In this document: piece after piece, positions 11,535 to 23,379 of the stretch
Position numbering within the stretch: position 1 is the first letter of the stretch
How the letters are laid out: each line of letters starts with the position of its first letter
Assembly (NCBI GenBank): GCA_035578905.1
Contig: JAQJVL010000081.1
Span: 2,556,980-2,620,979 of the forward strand
Direction of reading: 5' to 3'
Source: Stictocephala bisonia
Taxonomy: Eukaryota; Arthropoda; Insecta; Hemiptera; Membracidae
Length of the DNA stretch: 64,000 nucleotides
Notes under the pieces: model-generated
The model's input: the letters and a program-made list of their open reading frames with translations, nothing else
Databases searched by the model: none
Told to the model about the DNA's origin: nothing
Translations under genes and position numbers: made by a program

Positions 11535-12085
11535 GAGTCGAACGCTGGCGGGGGGTAGCGTGCTTGCGCGCGCAGCGGATCGGTCGCCGGCGGTGGACGG
11601 ATCAATACTGGCTTGTATGCTGCAGTGTCGCCTAGCCACTTGCCTTAGAACGGTCGGATTTGCGCCGCATTATAGCCTGTTTCTCGCGTCACGTTTCGTG
11701 TTTCTTCGTTCGTGGATCACGCCATTTTTAGCCAGTTGGCGGGGGTTAGCGTGCCTGCGCGCGCAGCGGATCTGTTGCCGGCGGTTGACGGAGCAATGCT
11801 GATTTGTGGAATTCAGTGTGGTCTAGCCACTTGCCTTAGAACGGTCGGATTTGCGGATCTAATTGCGGCAGGCGTCTCGCGGCGCGCATGGGTTTCGTTG
11901 CGATGTGCGGCTCGGTCACCGGTGGACGATCACTTCGGAAGCCCTGATCTACCAGAATTGAGGCCATAAACTGGATTTGGTGTATCAACCCTGTTTCCTG
12001 ACTATATAAGGTATTGTTTTGGTACAAAGTATTATTTTAGCATCTGACGTTTTTTACATGTTTTTAACTTATTTTTTCAGCATCG
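11535..12085. mobile_element. GC-rich insertion splitting LINE-A ORF2
   Basis: The flanking reverse-transcriptase reading continues on both sides (…LDLNT before, ETLFLTPITTDEM after), so about 550 bp is extra. Its composition is strikingly GC- and CpG-rich in an AT-rich locus. It contains two related units 191 bp apart, a TATA-like CTATATAAGG near 12002, and ends in a T-rich tract plus CAG. A TCGT flank on both sides could be a 4-bp target duplication. A solo LTR or other promoter-bearing element is possible, but I do not recognise the family. Confidence 0.5.
11545..11860 (+). repeat. Tandem pair of GC-rich units with 191-bp spacing
   Basis: The marker strings GCGCGCAGCGGAT and TGCCTTAGAACGGTCGGATT each occur twice, both pairs 191 bp apart. 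Each unit is similar over about 120 bp and diverges after that. Confidence 0.75.
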
Positions 12086-12099
12086 TATGTGTTAAGCCA

Positions 12100-13727
12100 C
12101 ACTCTGCCAATGCCTTAAATCCAAAAACTATAAATCTAATATACATGAGACCCTCTTCCTGACACCAATCACTACTGACGAAATGTTGTCTACTATCAGA
12201 AAGGTTAAAAACAAGAGATCAGCGGGATGGGATGAGGTTCCCATGTTTTTAGTAAAACACATAGCTGAAACTCTCAGCCCTCATCTGTGTTATATTTTTA
12301 ATCATTGCCTTGCAGCCGGGATTTTCCTTGATAAATTAAAATACTCAGTCGTAAAACCAATTAAAAAACCTTACTCAAATGGGAAATATATAGATTCTTT
12401 CCGTCCGATTTCGTTACTGTCCGTTTTCTCAAATATATTTGAAAGAATTATTCTAAATAGATTTTTACATTTTTTTTGAAAAACATCATATAATTAACAA
12501 AGAACAATTCGGGTTTAAGAAAAATTTATCAACAATTGATGCAATCGCAAATTTTACAAATTTAATTTATGAAAGCATAGATTCAAATTTCTTTACAGCT
12601 GCAGTATTATGAGATCTATCAAAGGCATTTGACTCAATGAACAGAAAAATATTACTTAATAAAATGGATAACTACGGAGTTAGAGGTATCGGATTTAACC
12701 TCATAGAAAGCTACTTTAACAATCGATTTCAAAAAGTTCACCTATCAAATTCAGGACAAATTTTTGATTCTGACTGGCATATAAGCCTTACTGGTTGCCC
12801 TCAGGGCTCAATTTTAGGTCCTCTTTTGTTTTTAGTGTTTGTGGCTGATTTATCGGTGAATGTCAATCTAAACTGCTACAGCACTATTCAATATGCTGAT
12901 GACACTTCTGTGATCGTCAGGCAGAGAGATTCTCAATTGTTGGACACCAATATTCTAAGCTGTCTCAAAGAACTAAAATCCTGGTTCTCAACAAATGCCT
13001 TCCAACTCAATGAAAATAAAACAAACGTAATTGAGTTCGGGAGACCAAATATAACAAATACAGATGACAGGATTATTGAAACCTTAAATGTTAAATTTCT
13101 TGGTATTTTCATAGACGCAAAATTGAATTTTTCCAGGCATGTTGAAAATATGTAAAAAAAAAAACCGTAACTCGTCATGTTTTTCTTTAAAGGTACTATC
13201 AAATAGTGTAAATTATGAGGTCCTTCGAAAAGTTTATTTTGCACTTTTTCAAAGTATTATCACATATGGTCTTGGAGTTTGGGGGGGGGGGGGGGACAAC
13301 TTTTAAAAATGTCAACAGAATATTCCTAATCCAAAAACGAGCAATAAGGATCATTAATAAAAAACCTCCAACTGAACCTTGCAAGGCACTTTTTCAAAAT
13401 TCCAAATTAATGACGTTACCAGGCTTATATTTATATGAGTTATGTAAATTCTATAAACAAAATTCAGATAGATTTTCTAACAGAATTCTTAATTATAAAT
13501 ACAATACAAGGCATAACTTTTTACAAATTCAAAAACACAATTCGTCTAAATTTGAAAAATCAATCAATTATATGACCTGTAAAGTAATAAACGAGATTCT
13601 TAAATCTAATAAGGAATTGGTGTCCAGCAAATTGTTTCTAAAAACAATAAAACAATCCTTATTAATGAAAGCCTATTACAGTGTAGATGAATTTTTTGAT
13701 GACCCTGACTTACTAAATACTTTGTAA
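12100..13727 (+). pseudogene. LINE-A ORF2, reverse transcriptase and C-terminal region
   Basis: Reverse transcriptase blocks in order: NKRSAGWDEVP, then FRPISLLSVFSNIFE, then EQFGFKKNLST, then DLSKAFDSMN, then GCPQGSILGPLLF, the catalytic QYADDTS (about 12892-12903), then LKSWFSTNAFQLNENKT and VKFLGIFID. After a frameshift near 13156-13215 the region continues with QKRAIRIINKK and ends FDDPDLLNTL at 13727. Lesions are a TGA at 12477, a TGA at 12610 immediately before the DLSKAFD block, and the frameshift near the poly-G tract at 13281. Block order and YADD are diagnostic. The copy is not expected to encode an active enzyme. Confidence 0.85.
13281..13295 (+). repeat. G15 homopolymer in LINE-A
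   Basis: Fifteen consecutive G residues lie where related LINEs encode a Trp-Gly pair. It is either slippage during decay or a sequencing artefact. Confidence 0.8.
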
Positions 13728-13920
13728 ACTATGTAGTTTGTCTCATTTTTTTTAGTTGTAAGTTTGTTTTAAAATTATTTACCACTATGACAGTTCTCTA
13801 TGTACAACATTGTATTTACTGAGAAATAAAGATCTATTGTCTATATTATTATCAATCGATTGAACTACAGTCTTTGTCATCCAGATTTTCAAATTTGATT
13901 TTCAGGTTAAGTGGAAGAAG

Positions 13921-13934
13921 GGACTTTCTAGTCC
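13921..13934 (+). promoter_or_regulatory. LINE-A 3'-UTR hairpin before the tail
   Basis: GGACTTTCTAGTCC forms a short stem-loop followed by CCAACTTCGCC and an AATAAA signal about 20 bases on. The same arrangement occurs in four other LINE 3' ends in this window. Confidence 0.6.
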
Positions 13935-14441
13935 CAACTTCGCCTGGTTAAATAAAGACGCATTTCATTTCATTATATAATTCACAGCTTATTTCCGGTT
14001 AGTTGTAACCTTGTTATTACTGAATTAAATACGCACAGAATACAGATCCACTATTCTTGGCTTGTACACAATCAATTTTTTGTTGAGAGGAGGCAATTCT
14101 GAAAGCAAATGACTGCATTTGGCGGTGACGCCTGAATTTTAGCATCCGTTTGGTTGGATGCAGTTTTTGCCAACAGGCTTCCCTACGTTTTCGCGTTACA
14201 TTTTAAACTGAACCACCAGATAAACAGATCGGCCGGCTGTGAAACAGTATAATTAGCTTGCATAGAAAATCTGATCTGTGATATGAGTGAACAGATTAAA
14301 TCTTTATATTCCTCGTTGTTTCAATTAATAATATACTTTCTTAGTTTCTTTCATCGTATTAGTTATGAAATAAGGAAAAACGTTAATCAAAACAATGCCA
14401 CATAAAAATATGGAAGGCAGGAAGTAAAAAGTTTTATTTAT

Positions 14442-14675
14442 CAAATATTACAGTTACAAACAACAAATCAAAATTATTTTGTTCAGTTTAGATGTATATA
14501 TTTACAAATCTGGCAAAACTTAAGTTAACATAGGCTTAGGATGGTGTCTGCCTTTTACAGTTGCCTTGGGTAAACAAGAAATCCTTCTGTAAATACTCGC
14601 TCGAAAATACTCGATACTCGAAAAAAATTCCAACTACTCGACTCGAACTAAAAAATCACTACTCGCACACCCCTA
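14442..14675 (+). mobile_element. hAT right-end fragment
   Basis: About 230 bp nearly identical to the right end of the hAT element at 33635-35275, including the ACTCG-rich subterminal repeats and the terminus CTCGCACACCCCTA. The left part is missing. Confidence 0.7.
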
Positions 14676-15439
14676 GTCGAAATATACAGTAACATCCACC
14701 AATACACTTTACGGATCTTGTATTGCTCTCAATAAAATTAATGACACACTCGCAACAAGTAGCAATAAAAACAAATAAATTTAAAATTAAATTAAAATTT
14801 CAAGCTAAAATGCAAATGATAAAAACTATATAAGCACATTATTTAGGTAAGTGGTGGTCTGTACTTTAGAGCGCTACGAGCAACGCTCTTATAAGCTGCA
14901 ACTAGATCGATAACAATATATAAAGAATAAAAATAAGTATATAGATTAGTCTATCTATTTTGAGTGGTTTGTTAGTAAAATTTAGTTTATGAATATTTGT
15001 TGAAAATATATCATGGAAAGTCTTACAAACCACACAATAAAAGTAAAACATTAATTTTTAATAGTATCTATAGCCAAGCTTTTTCATTATCATCACCGTT
15101 GAAAAAAATATATTGTGCTTAGAGTAAGTTTTACATTTACGAATCACTTTGAGAGTATTTAATTAAGTTCCCCAGCTATGATCAATATTATTAGTAATAA
15201 TTATTCAACTTATGTTTGGGACAGGAAAGCAGGCTTACCTTTTTAACAGTTCTTTTGGTAGTTCCTTTGAAAGTGACACACATGCACACATGCTAGTAAA
15301 CACAAAGCTTACACATGTTGGCCTTATATCAAATGTTAGTTGAGTTCATACATTTGAATATTATCTAAATGTACATTTTTTGTAAACACTATACAAACTT
15401 TGATTTTGTATAACTTTAATGTTGTTTGAAACGATTCTA

Positions 15440-15620
15440 AGTCAACCAACATTATATAAGCACTTTCTGTACCTATAGTGTATTAAACTATGCTAATTAA
15501 AAAATTACTTTATTACAAAACCAGAATTACAATATTAAACACGGTATCAATACCCAGTAATGTTAAGAAGAGGACTTAAAAGTCCTAACTTCTGCCAAAT
15601 AAAACCACTTTTCGTTTAAG
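15440..15620 (+). mobile_element. LINE 3'-end fragment (copy E)
   Basis: It carries the family hairpin AGGACTTAAAAGTCCT (about 15571-15586), then AACTTCTGCC and AAATAAAA. No coding part was recognised. The left boundary is uncertain. Confidence 0.5.
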
Positions 15621-16164
15621 AGGGTTTCACCCGTGGATTTGGCGGCGCGAAACATGCCTCTTCTTTTTAAACTCTCCTATCGTTATTTATCCACATATTG
15701 AGCTGAAATAAGTGTTAATATGTTCACAAATAGTGTCCTTTTGGACTGGCTGACTTTAAAATTAAAATACTACCTCCAATATGTGAGATAATTTCGACTA
15801 AAAAACTTAAAATACGAGTTTTTCAGATTGAATTATGGCAAGTAAAATTGTTTCTAAACAACTGCCAATTTCAGCCAGTCCAAGCTTTGATTCCTTAAGA
15901 ATATATGAACAGGTCTACCATAACTGTACGGCGACATTCCGAATTTTAATCATTTAAAATAGAGAGGCATGTTCTTGAATGTGAGCTGTCTGGACGGAGC
16001 TGTGGAGTAGCGGTGCCTGGCGGAGAAGCGTAGTACCTCGTCCCTGCAACTCATGTTGCCAACTGTTTTCGCTAGCAACGAAATATACCAGGCAGTGTAA
16101 ATTTATGTATCGCCACAGGTATCGCAATTTCTTTCACGATAATACGGTACGCTACTGTATTTGA

Positions 16165-16345
16165 ATGACGAGTGTGCAAATTAAACAACAGCTATTTGGA
16201 CAACATCTAAAGACGTGGCTACAAGACCGACCATTCTACACTTTAAATGAATTTTTCAATAATTAAACTTATTTTGTAAACTCTGTGACACTATTCTCAT
16301 CTTGACGATGATGTAATAAAGATATTTTGACTTTGTGTGATCTGT
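16165..16345 (+). pseudogene. LINE reverse-transcriptase C-terminus fragment (copy G)
   Basis: It translates to LKTWLQDRPFYTLNEFFNN then stop at 16265, the typical last residues of ORF2 in this LINE group (compare AYYSVDEFFDD in LINE-A). A short 3' UTR with AATAAA follows. It is strongly 5' truncated. Confidence 0.6.
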
Positions 16346-17137
16346 GTTCGACACATTTGTATAATAATTGAATTTCAAATGTAATTTTGTATTATTTATA
16401 TAATTTCAAAATATAAATTTGATTAATAATTAATTACTGCATACTAAATGTTCTATTATTTGTTGATCTTTATGCAGTGTTTACTGTTTATCGATGAAAT
16501 ATCAAACAGTAATCCAAAATTGCAAACAACTTTTACATCAATGATGTTGCTTAAAGTCAAAAAATGTTTTACAAGAAAATTATTATACACCGCAGTGTTT
16601 TGTATGTGTATATTTAAAGAAATCTATTTAATATAGGTTATATAGTTTTATATGTATCAAGTTTACTACCTAGTCCTAAATTCCTAACCAGTAAATACTC
16701 TGGAATCCTGAGATGACGAAAATATACATAGTAAGCCTACATGTTTACATTTTACTGTACATAAAAATATAGCATAATATCAGAATCTTTTTATGTGATC
16801 TTGTTAATTAATGGGCTGCATTATATAAAGATGAATGTACATAATATGTATTCAACTCCACGAGACGACGCTTCATGTGTGTGACTCAACGACGAGGTGT
16901 GCTAATAAAAATTTAAATAAATTGAATGTTAGTACACTGATTGTGTCAGGGGTCTTTTCCAAGACCAGTCTTTTCTGCAATAGAGGAATTTTATTTTAAA
17001 ATAAGAGTTGTTGGTCAACCTATTTATGAATATACTGTCAGAAACGGATGCGAATGACTCACAGGTCAGTCAGTGGTGTGCTTACGCGTCTTCAGGCTGA
17101 TTTATATTTCTTACTGTAATTGTTCACGTGTTTCAAT

Positions 17138-17230
17138 ATGCCTAAGCGTAGACGGTGTTTGAGTTCGTATGTTAAAAAAAAGACGACGAAATTCTGGTTT
17201 ATTAAAATGGCAACAACAAAAGGAAGCAAG
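17138..17230 (+). CDS. Possible short leader exon with strong donor, unknown gene
   Basis: An ATG opens a basic peptide starting MPKRRRCLSSYVKKKTTK and running about 31 codons to AAG|GTAAGT, a consensus splice donor at 17231. The frame stops soon after in the presumed intron. It is antisense to Bap170. It could be the first exon of a short nested gene or of a transposon, or chance. No acceptor or downstream exon was identified. Confidence 0.2.
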
Positions 17231-18986
17231 GTAAGTGATTATTTTTAAAATGTTCAACCTGTAGTTCAAATTGTCATTGGTATAAGTAAAAATAGAGTAT
17301 AGCAAAGGTATTTTCTTGAGTTTAGACCCGTACCGTTCTAGTTGTTTAGTAGGCTAATTGTGTAAAATACATAAGTAAGCACAAAATTATATAAGCTGTA
17401 CCTACCTAATTTACGGTATTTGTTAGGTTTCATAGAAAGTTATTAGTCGCATTTTTACAACAAAACAAATACACTAAATTGTAGCTAAACAGCAAAACAC
17501 TGACGTAGCTGTGTGTGTCGTCAGTCGTGGTTATATTGGTAGGTGTGTGTGTGAAGCAGTAAAAATTCAGTTCGGTGAAGTTTATAGTGGAGCAGTGCGA
17601 CCAAGGCCACTTCCCGCCAGCTGGCTGTCTCAGCACAGGCAGCATCGTGGCGGTTGTCATAGCAACTATCTTTGAGCAACCTACACACTACGCAGTGTAG
17701 TAGTTTCGCTGACTGTTCACCCTACCTACAGAGAACAGCTGTCAGCTGTTGCATTTACTGATTTACGAGTACAAACAGCTTCGTAGATTGTTGTCTATCC
17801 GTGATGTTACACTATCAATATATTGACAATAAGTATTGATGACATTATTTGTGAACATTAAAATTTTGATCGGTGGTAAATAGAAGCAATTTTAGACGTA
17901 CGATTATGGATATGTTCTCATTTTAGGTTTCAACAAATTCTCAATACTATTAAAGGGGTTTTCGAAATATTTACATCATTAGACCTATTATAGAAATTGG
18001 CATTGGTGTGTTTGCATGTATGTGAAATATTAGAATATTGTATAATTGTAGACTAGTTTATAGAGTAAATTCTATCCAGTCATCGGATCAAAGTTCTATC
18101 TGTTCTAACACCATTTCAGTATTATTCATAAATTTACAATGTTGTACTATATAATTGTAGTTTGTGTTAGGTTAGTTTATGTAGGAAAGAGTATATCCAT
18201 ACAAGGCTTCAAAACTAAATGTTTGGTAGCTTATTTTTGCGTTTGAAGCTCTCTTTTGTGCTGTTGTAACAAAAAAAATGGTGTACATATTTTTCACATT
18301 GGCCAAAAACATTACGTAGTTAGACTTAGACGATGAACAATTCTTATGAAAGACTTAAAGCCAATTGGCGGCAAAATGACAATCATATACTGCAACCAAG
18401 TTTTGGTCAATCATACAGCAGGTGTTTTGAACATCGAAGGGGGGAAGGGGTGGCCAGGCGCGGATGTGCTGTGACCTTGACCGGCCGACAGCAGTCTGCT
18501 CTCCATGAGTAAGAGAGCTTACCAACCCTGGCAACCAAGTGACGTACAGATATGACGTTGTGCAGACTAGATTACTGTACAAGCTATTTATTTACGATAT
18601 TTGAATTTACCAATATAACTTTATCTTGAATTTCATGTAAAATTTTTTATGTGCAGATTATATAGTTTGAAAAAAGCAAATGGACTGGGTCCTAGGGTGT
18701 TTGAATAAAAATTGTAGTTTACGTATTTGCAAATTTACAGTTTATATGAACATTACTTTTAATTATTTACTGCAGCAAAGTTTCGCTATTTGATTAATTT
18801 ATTGATGTGATAACATCTTTTAGCACGTTCTCTTATGGAAAAATTATGAGGAGTGAAGGTGGGCGGCTGTAGTCGCCGTCGCTGGGCGAAATCGCTTATA
18901 GGAAACCCCACCTTGAATTGGATTTTGGTAATGTAATATTTACAAATCAGCTGTTTTGTGATGTAACACCAGCAGATTATAGCGAA

Positions 18987-19097
18987 TGTGTGAATTAAAC
19001 GATGCTTCCAGCTGTTATTGTTTAAACTACGTGTACTTAATCATAATTTAAAACAGTAGAATTATTTAGTAAAATTTGTTGTACATAAATTTTAATC

Positions 19098-19161
<64 letters not shown>

Positions 19162-19281
19162 AATTAAACGATGCTTCCAGCTGTTATTGTTTAAACTACG
19201 TGTACTTAATCATAATTTAAAACAGTAGAATTATTTAGTAAAATTTGTTGTACATAAATTTTAATCTGAATATATATATAT
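18987..19281 (+). repeat. Direct duplication flanking a (TA)n microsatellite
   Basis: A segment of about 120 bp beginning TGTGTGAATTAAACGATGC is repeated 169 bp later with no difference that I can see. The copies are separated by about 55 bp of TA repeats (19100-19154), and a shorter (TA)n follows the second copy. Confidence 0.85.
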
Positions 19282-20676
19282 AATACTGTAGGTCTTAATT
19301 TCAAGATAGTACTACATATACGTATAGGCCTTTAAATAGTAAATTGTTTTGGTGGTGTTATTTTGTTTCTTTTAGTTCAGTTGATTTGATGCTTCTAGTG
19401 CAAATCAATGATATAGCACTTCAAATGTAATGTATGCTGTATTTTGGCGTTTGATCTTTATGTATTATATAAAACATACTTTTTTAATTATTTAAAACTA
19501 AACCATGATCAACCTTATGTGTGCTCATAACACTATCCATAAGGTTCACAAAAATGTACACGTCTGGAATTATACTGTAATAAATTGTGTAAAATTAACA
19601 ACACTGGATTTTTGTTAACCCAAAAGAACCTTCATTGAAAAGCGCAACTTTGTGAAAATGTAACATAGTGACATATTACTTCAATAAGTAAAGACAGTTA
19701 TATTTAATCGTCTTGATTATTTGTTTGTATGATTACCGGTACCACAGTATAACGTCTAATAATGTCATGTTTCAACCTACACTAATAACTGATTTATAAC
19801 GCTAATTCTTTAGATAAGTAGAGAAGGTTAGCCTTACGGTTATGTTTTCACCAACAATTTTTAACTTATTTGGCTATATGGTCATTTGTTGAACAATATC
19901 TTGACGACTAAGTATAGCATATAAATCAATGCTATTTTATTTTTGATGCATTCTTTTGGTTTATTCATGAATGGTTACAACCAACATCATCGAGAACCGA
20001 CGAAAGATGTTGCATTGGTATAGGATAACGAATGACAAGCTGCATGTCGCGTCGCGGTGCGGCAACTGGCATCTGAGCTGATGACTGCTGGGCGGGAGAA
20101 GAGGGAGAAATTCACGTACCACTAGACACTCAGATCCAAACTTTATCTCCGCGCGGTTGGCTTCCCTGCGCTCACTAGCGCAATCCTGTGGCGATAAATA
20201 GAACTGCTAGAGCCAGTTGCTATAGGAGCGGCCATTTTAATATGACTTCCGGTGACCGAGTGAATTCCTCTTAATTTCAATTCCCAATTCAAATGCATGA
20301 CTAAGAGGCAAATTTATCAATTTGACCGGTTAATATGAAAAAGTCTAAAATGTAATGACAATTAACTTACCAATACCATTAAAATTAAGACGATTTTTTT
20401 GTGGTATCTCTTTTTACAAACCTAAACACCTGACAGCCCTAAATTACTATCCAATTCTTAAGTTGCCCTAAATTACTATTCAATTCTCAAGTTTTGTTAG
20501 AATAAATATATTTTTATCCTCAATTATAAGTATTAAAACTGTTTTAAATCAGCACTTTTATTTACTATTAACAAACTCGCCATTCTCTTTTATTTACATG
20601 TGAAAGCTATTCGACAGTAAAGTATTTTGAAAGAATGGAGCTTTTCACATAATTCTAGTTATCAACAGATACTCAC

Positions 20677-20991
20677 GCTGGTTATCTCGATGGTCTGGAA
20701 GGAGTTGCGAATGCCGTTGGGTCTGACAGGCTGCACCTTGACCACTTTGTTGTTGTTGACCAGCGTTACTGTAGATACAGGCGTAGATGTTAAAGCAGCT
20801 GTTGTCACCACAGCTACAGGAATGGCCCCAGCTGTCGTTAAGCCTGCAGTCATACTTGTTGTTACCACAACAGCAGTCATGGGCATAGTTGATGCCGAGT
20901 TTGTCGCCATTGTAGTAATAGTTTGCTGAGGAGTCACCTTGGGGATCTGCTGCGCTTGAAGTAACTTTTGCTGCTGCTGTCGTTGTGTAAC
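20677..20991 (-). CDS. Bap170: Bap170/ARID2 exon 6 of 7 (Gln- then Thr/Val-rich linker)
   Basis: A 315-bp exon of 105 codons, phase 0 at both ends, with acceptor TTCATTAG| and donor ACCAGC|GTGAGT. It opens VTQRQQQQKLLQAQQIPKVT, continues through a low-complexity Thr/Val/Ala-rich stretch, and closes VRPNGIRNSFQTIEITS. Such Gln/Thr/Val-rich sequence is typical of the long central linker of ARID2 proteins. The plus strand is also open here (20627-20929), but that frame has no matching splice logic and mirrors the low-complexity codons, so I treat it as a shadow. Confidence 0.75.
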
Positions 20992-22022
20992 CTAATGAAA
21001 AATAGATCTACAATAAAAAAGTTGAATAGTTCCTATTTGATTTAACAGAAATACAAATAAATTAAAATGAGGTAGTTATACTAGAATTATCATTAAATGT
21101 TTATTTAAAGATATATTTTCCTGTGTTTCATAATTTGTCCTTATATTTTTTTAGAATTTTGATATCAGAATTAGTTTTATGTGCATAAAAAATATATGTT
21201 GAAACTAGGTTTATAAACCAACCTGTCCAATTTAGTTTGGTATGGTTCATATGATGGCAATATTATTTAACTTATAATAGGAAAAACGAGAAAAACAATA
21301 AATAAAACCAAAATGTAATGTGACAAGCAGATATAGAATTTTGTTTGGTTTATCCTAAAATATTTTAACAACAGGTCTATAGTTTTTATTTTAAATAGGA
21401 ATATAACAACATCTTTAGTTACTAATCAAAGTGTCAATTCCCACATTGAAAATATGAGAATCTGGACTCTACTTGATTTCAACAACTTTTAGTTCCACAA
21501 AATTGAGACTTCATTAAATAAAATCCTACTAGTCTAACATTTTTCAAGTTGCTTTCTTGACTTTGCTCGCCAACAACATATTATCAAGATGTTGGAATGT
21601 GTTCAGAGAACATTGAGGTACTTGAGAAGTATAAATAAGAAGTCAATTTGAATGGGGGAGTTGTATAAAACAAATCAATAAATAGTTTAGTTAGGAAGTT
21701 GAATATTTAATTTGTTTGCACAACATGCAAATGAATACATTCATAGTATGTACATCACAATATCTCAGTAAACGGAGGATATCTTCATTTTTCAAAAAAT
21801 GTCAATTTCAACAGAGCAAATTTAGGTATAAAATTTAGTAATGAAATGAGATGTTAGATACTTTTATCTACTTGTGGACATTCCCAATGCACAAAATCTA
21901 CAAATCACACAAATGTGAATAAAACCCAAGCATATATAAATTAATTTTCAATACTATCAAGAGAAAATTATTTTGATTAGTAATTATTTAAAGAACATTC
22001 GCTGCATCACTGCCATAAAGTC

Positions 22023-23231
22023 TACTGTTGGATTCAAAAAGCAATGTACTCGAGTTTGAACCTCTGCTACAAAGTAAATACTCATCCATTTTCGTTGTGT
22101 TGTACACCAAAATTTAGCTTATTTAATTCTACCAAAATTTAGCTTATTTAATTCTATGTTATATCATATAACTTGCATATTTCTTTGAAGAACTTTTTAT
22201 AATGGGTAGAATAAAAAAAAAAAAACAAAAAAAAAACACTAAATTTAGCAATTTTTGAGTTAAGCTCTACTTAAAAAATTTCTAAAACAAAAACTACTTA
22301 AGATAAGTCAGTGAAACTTTAACCACATGTAACGAAGGTTGCTTTTTGTAGTGTGTCCAAATTCTAGAATTTTTAATTTTTTACAAAATGTTTTGTTGTA
22401 ATTTTTGTAAACACTTGCAATCTTAAAAATGGTGGCTCTCATTTTCACGTTACATACAGCTTGTTACATGTGAAATTTACATAACTGTAAATACAGTACT
22501 GTAAATAAGTAATTTTTTAATTTGACAATCTTTTTAGAGCTATAACATTTTTAAACCTGCCGTTGGAGGTTGAAAACCCTCATGAGAAAAGATGATGGAA
22601 AATTGTTTAAATTTAGATAGAAAACATGATTGATTAACAGTTCAATACTTCCACAGTAATAAACCTATAGTGCACAATTTAAATACTTCCAGAAGCACGA
22701 TTCAACAAGACCGCAATACTCAGTTCAAACTTGTTTTGAAGTGCTGCGCCACATGACATAATTACACATGACTGCACATCCACGTCTGCTGAGTTATCAT
22801 GTGATATAAAATCGCAAGATTGTTTTATTTCACTTACCGTTTTGTAATCTTACTTTATTATTCATTCCGGTATTTTTGAACCGATTTGGATGTTTGTATG
22901 ATCAGCCATTTTTAAGATTGCAAGGGTTTACAAAAATTACAACAAAACAGTGTGTAAAAGAGTAAAAATTCTAGAATTTGACAGACTACAAAAAAACAAC
23001 ATTCGTCACATGTGGTTAAAGTTTCACTGACTTATCTTAAATAGGTTTTGTTTTAGAAATTGTTGTATTCTACCCGCTCTAAAAATACTTAAAACTTGAA
23101 AAAATACATAAGTTATATGACGTAGAATTAAATAAGCTAAATTTTTGTGTACAACACAACGAAACCGGATGAGTATTTACTTTGTAGCAGAGGTTCAAAC
23201 TCAAGTACATTGTTTTTTGAATTCGACGGTA
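22023..23231. mobile_element. Foldback-type element 1 (long inverted repeat, about 1.2 kb)
   Basis: The left arm (22023 to about 22445) and right arm (about 22905-23231) are inverted copies with scattered differences. Shared strings include GAGTATTTACTTTGTAGCAG on one strand and its complement on the other, and GATAAGTCAGTGAAACTTTA. The spacer is about 450 bp. A 25-bp tandem duplication sits in the left arm at about 22118-22167. No ORF of note. Confidence 0.75.
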
Positions 23232-23379
23232 TATGTAGGTCTGTGCTAACAGCAAACCGGTGGGGACCTTTCTTTTTAATTTATTAAGGTTTAGTAATCA
23301 TTTCATACTAACTTTTCCTTTGGATCATATGATATACAACATATTTTAAAGTTTATAGTGAATGGTAATTCTATTATAT

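Larger units (their letters stand above)
8340..13975 (+). mobile_element. LINE-A: long non-LTR retrotransposon, inactive
   Basis: A nearly complete CR1/Jockey-group LINE. In order it has ORF1 (SGNH-like plus macro-like), an AP-type endonuclease region, reverse transcriptase with YADD, a Cys-poor C-terminal region, and a 3' UTR. The 3' UTR has a hairpin (13921-13934), an AATAAA-like signal and a CATTT-type tail ending near 13975. Coding is broken by several frameshifts and stops and by a GC-rich insertion (about 11535-12085). The 5' boundary is a guess because no target duplication was found. It lies antisense to Bap170. Confidence 0.8.
7287..20676 (-). other. Bap170 intron between exons 6 and 7 (13.4 kb)
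   Basis: It contains the long LINE-A copy, a hAT right end, two LINE 3' fragments, a duplicated segment flanking a (TA)n tract, and a possible plus-strand leader exon at 17138. Stretches at 17400-18980 and 19300-20676 contain short GC-richer patches (17580-17700, 18840-18910, 20030-20260) but no gene I recognise. Confidence 0.6.

Noticed and set aside
20030..20260. GC-rich patch considered as a promoter or CpG island
   Set aside because: No start codon, exon or transcript-like feature could be tied to it; composition alone is not enough.
20627..20929. 100-residue plus-strand ORF rich in Val/Thr/Ala
   Set aside because: It is the antisense of Bap170 exon 6. The low-complexity codons keep both strands open, and splice phase supports only the minus strand.
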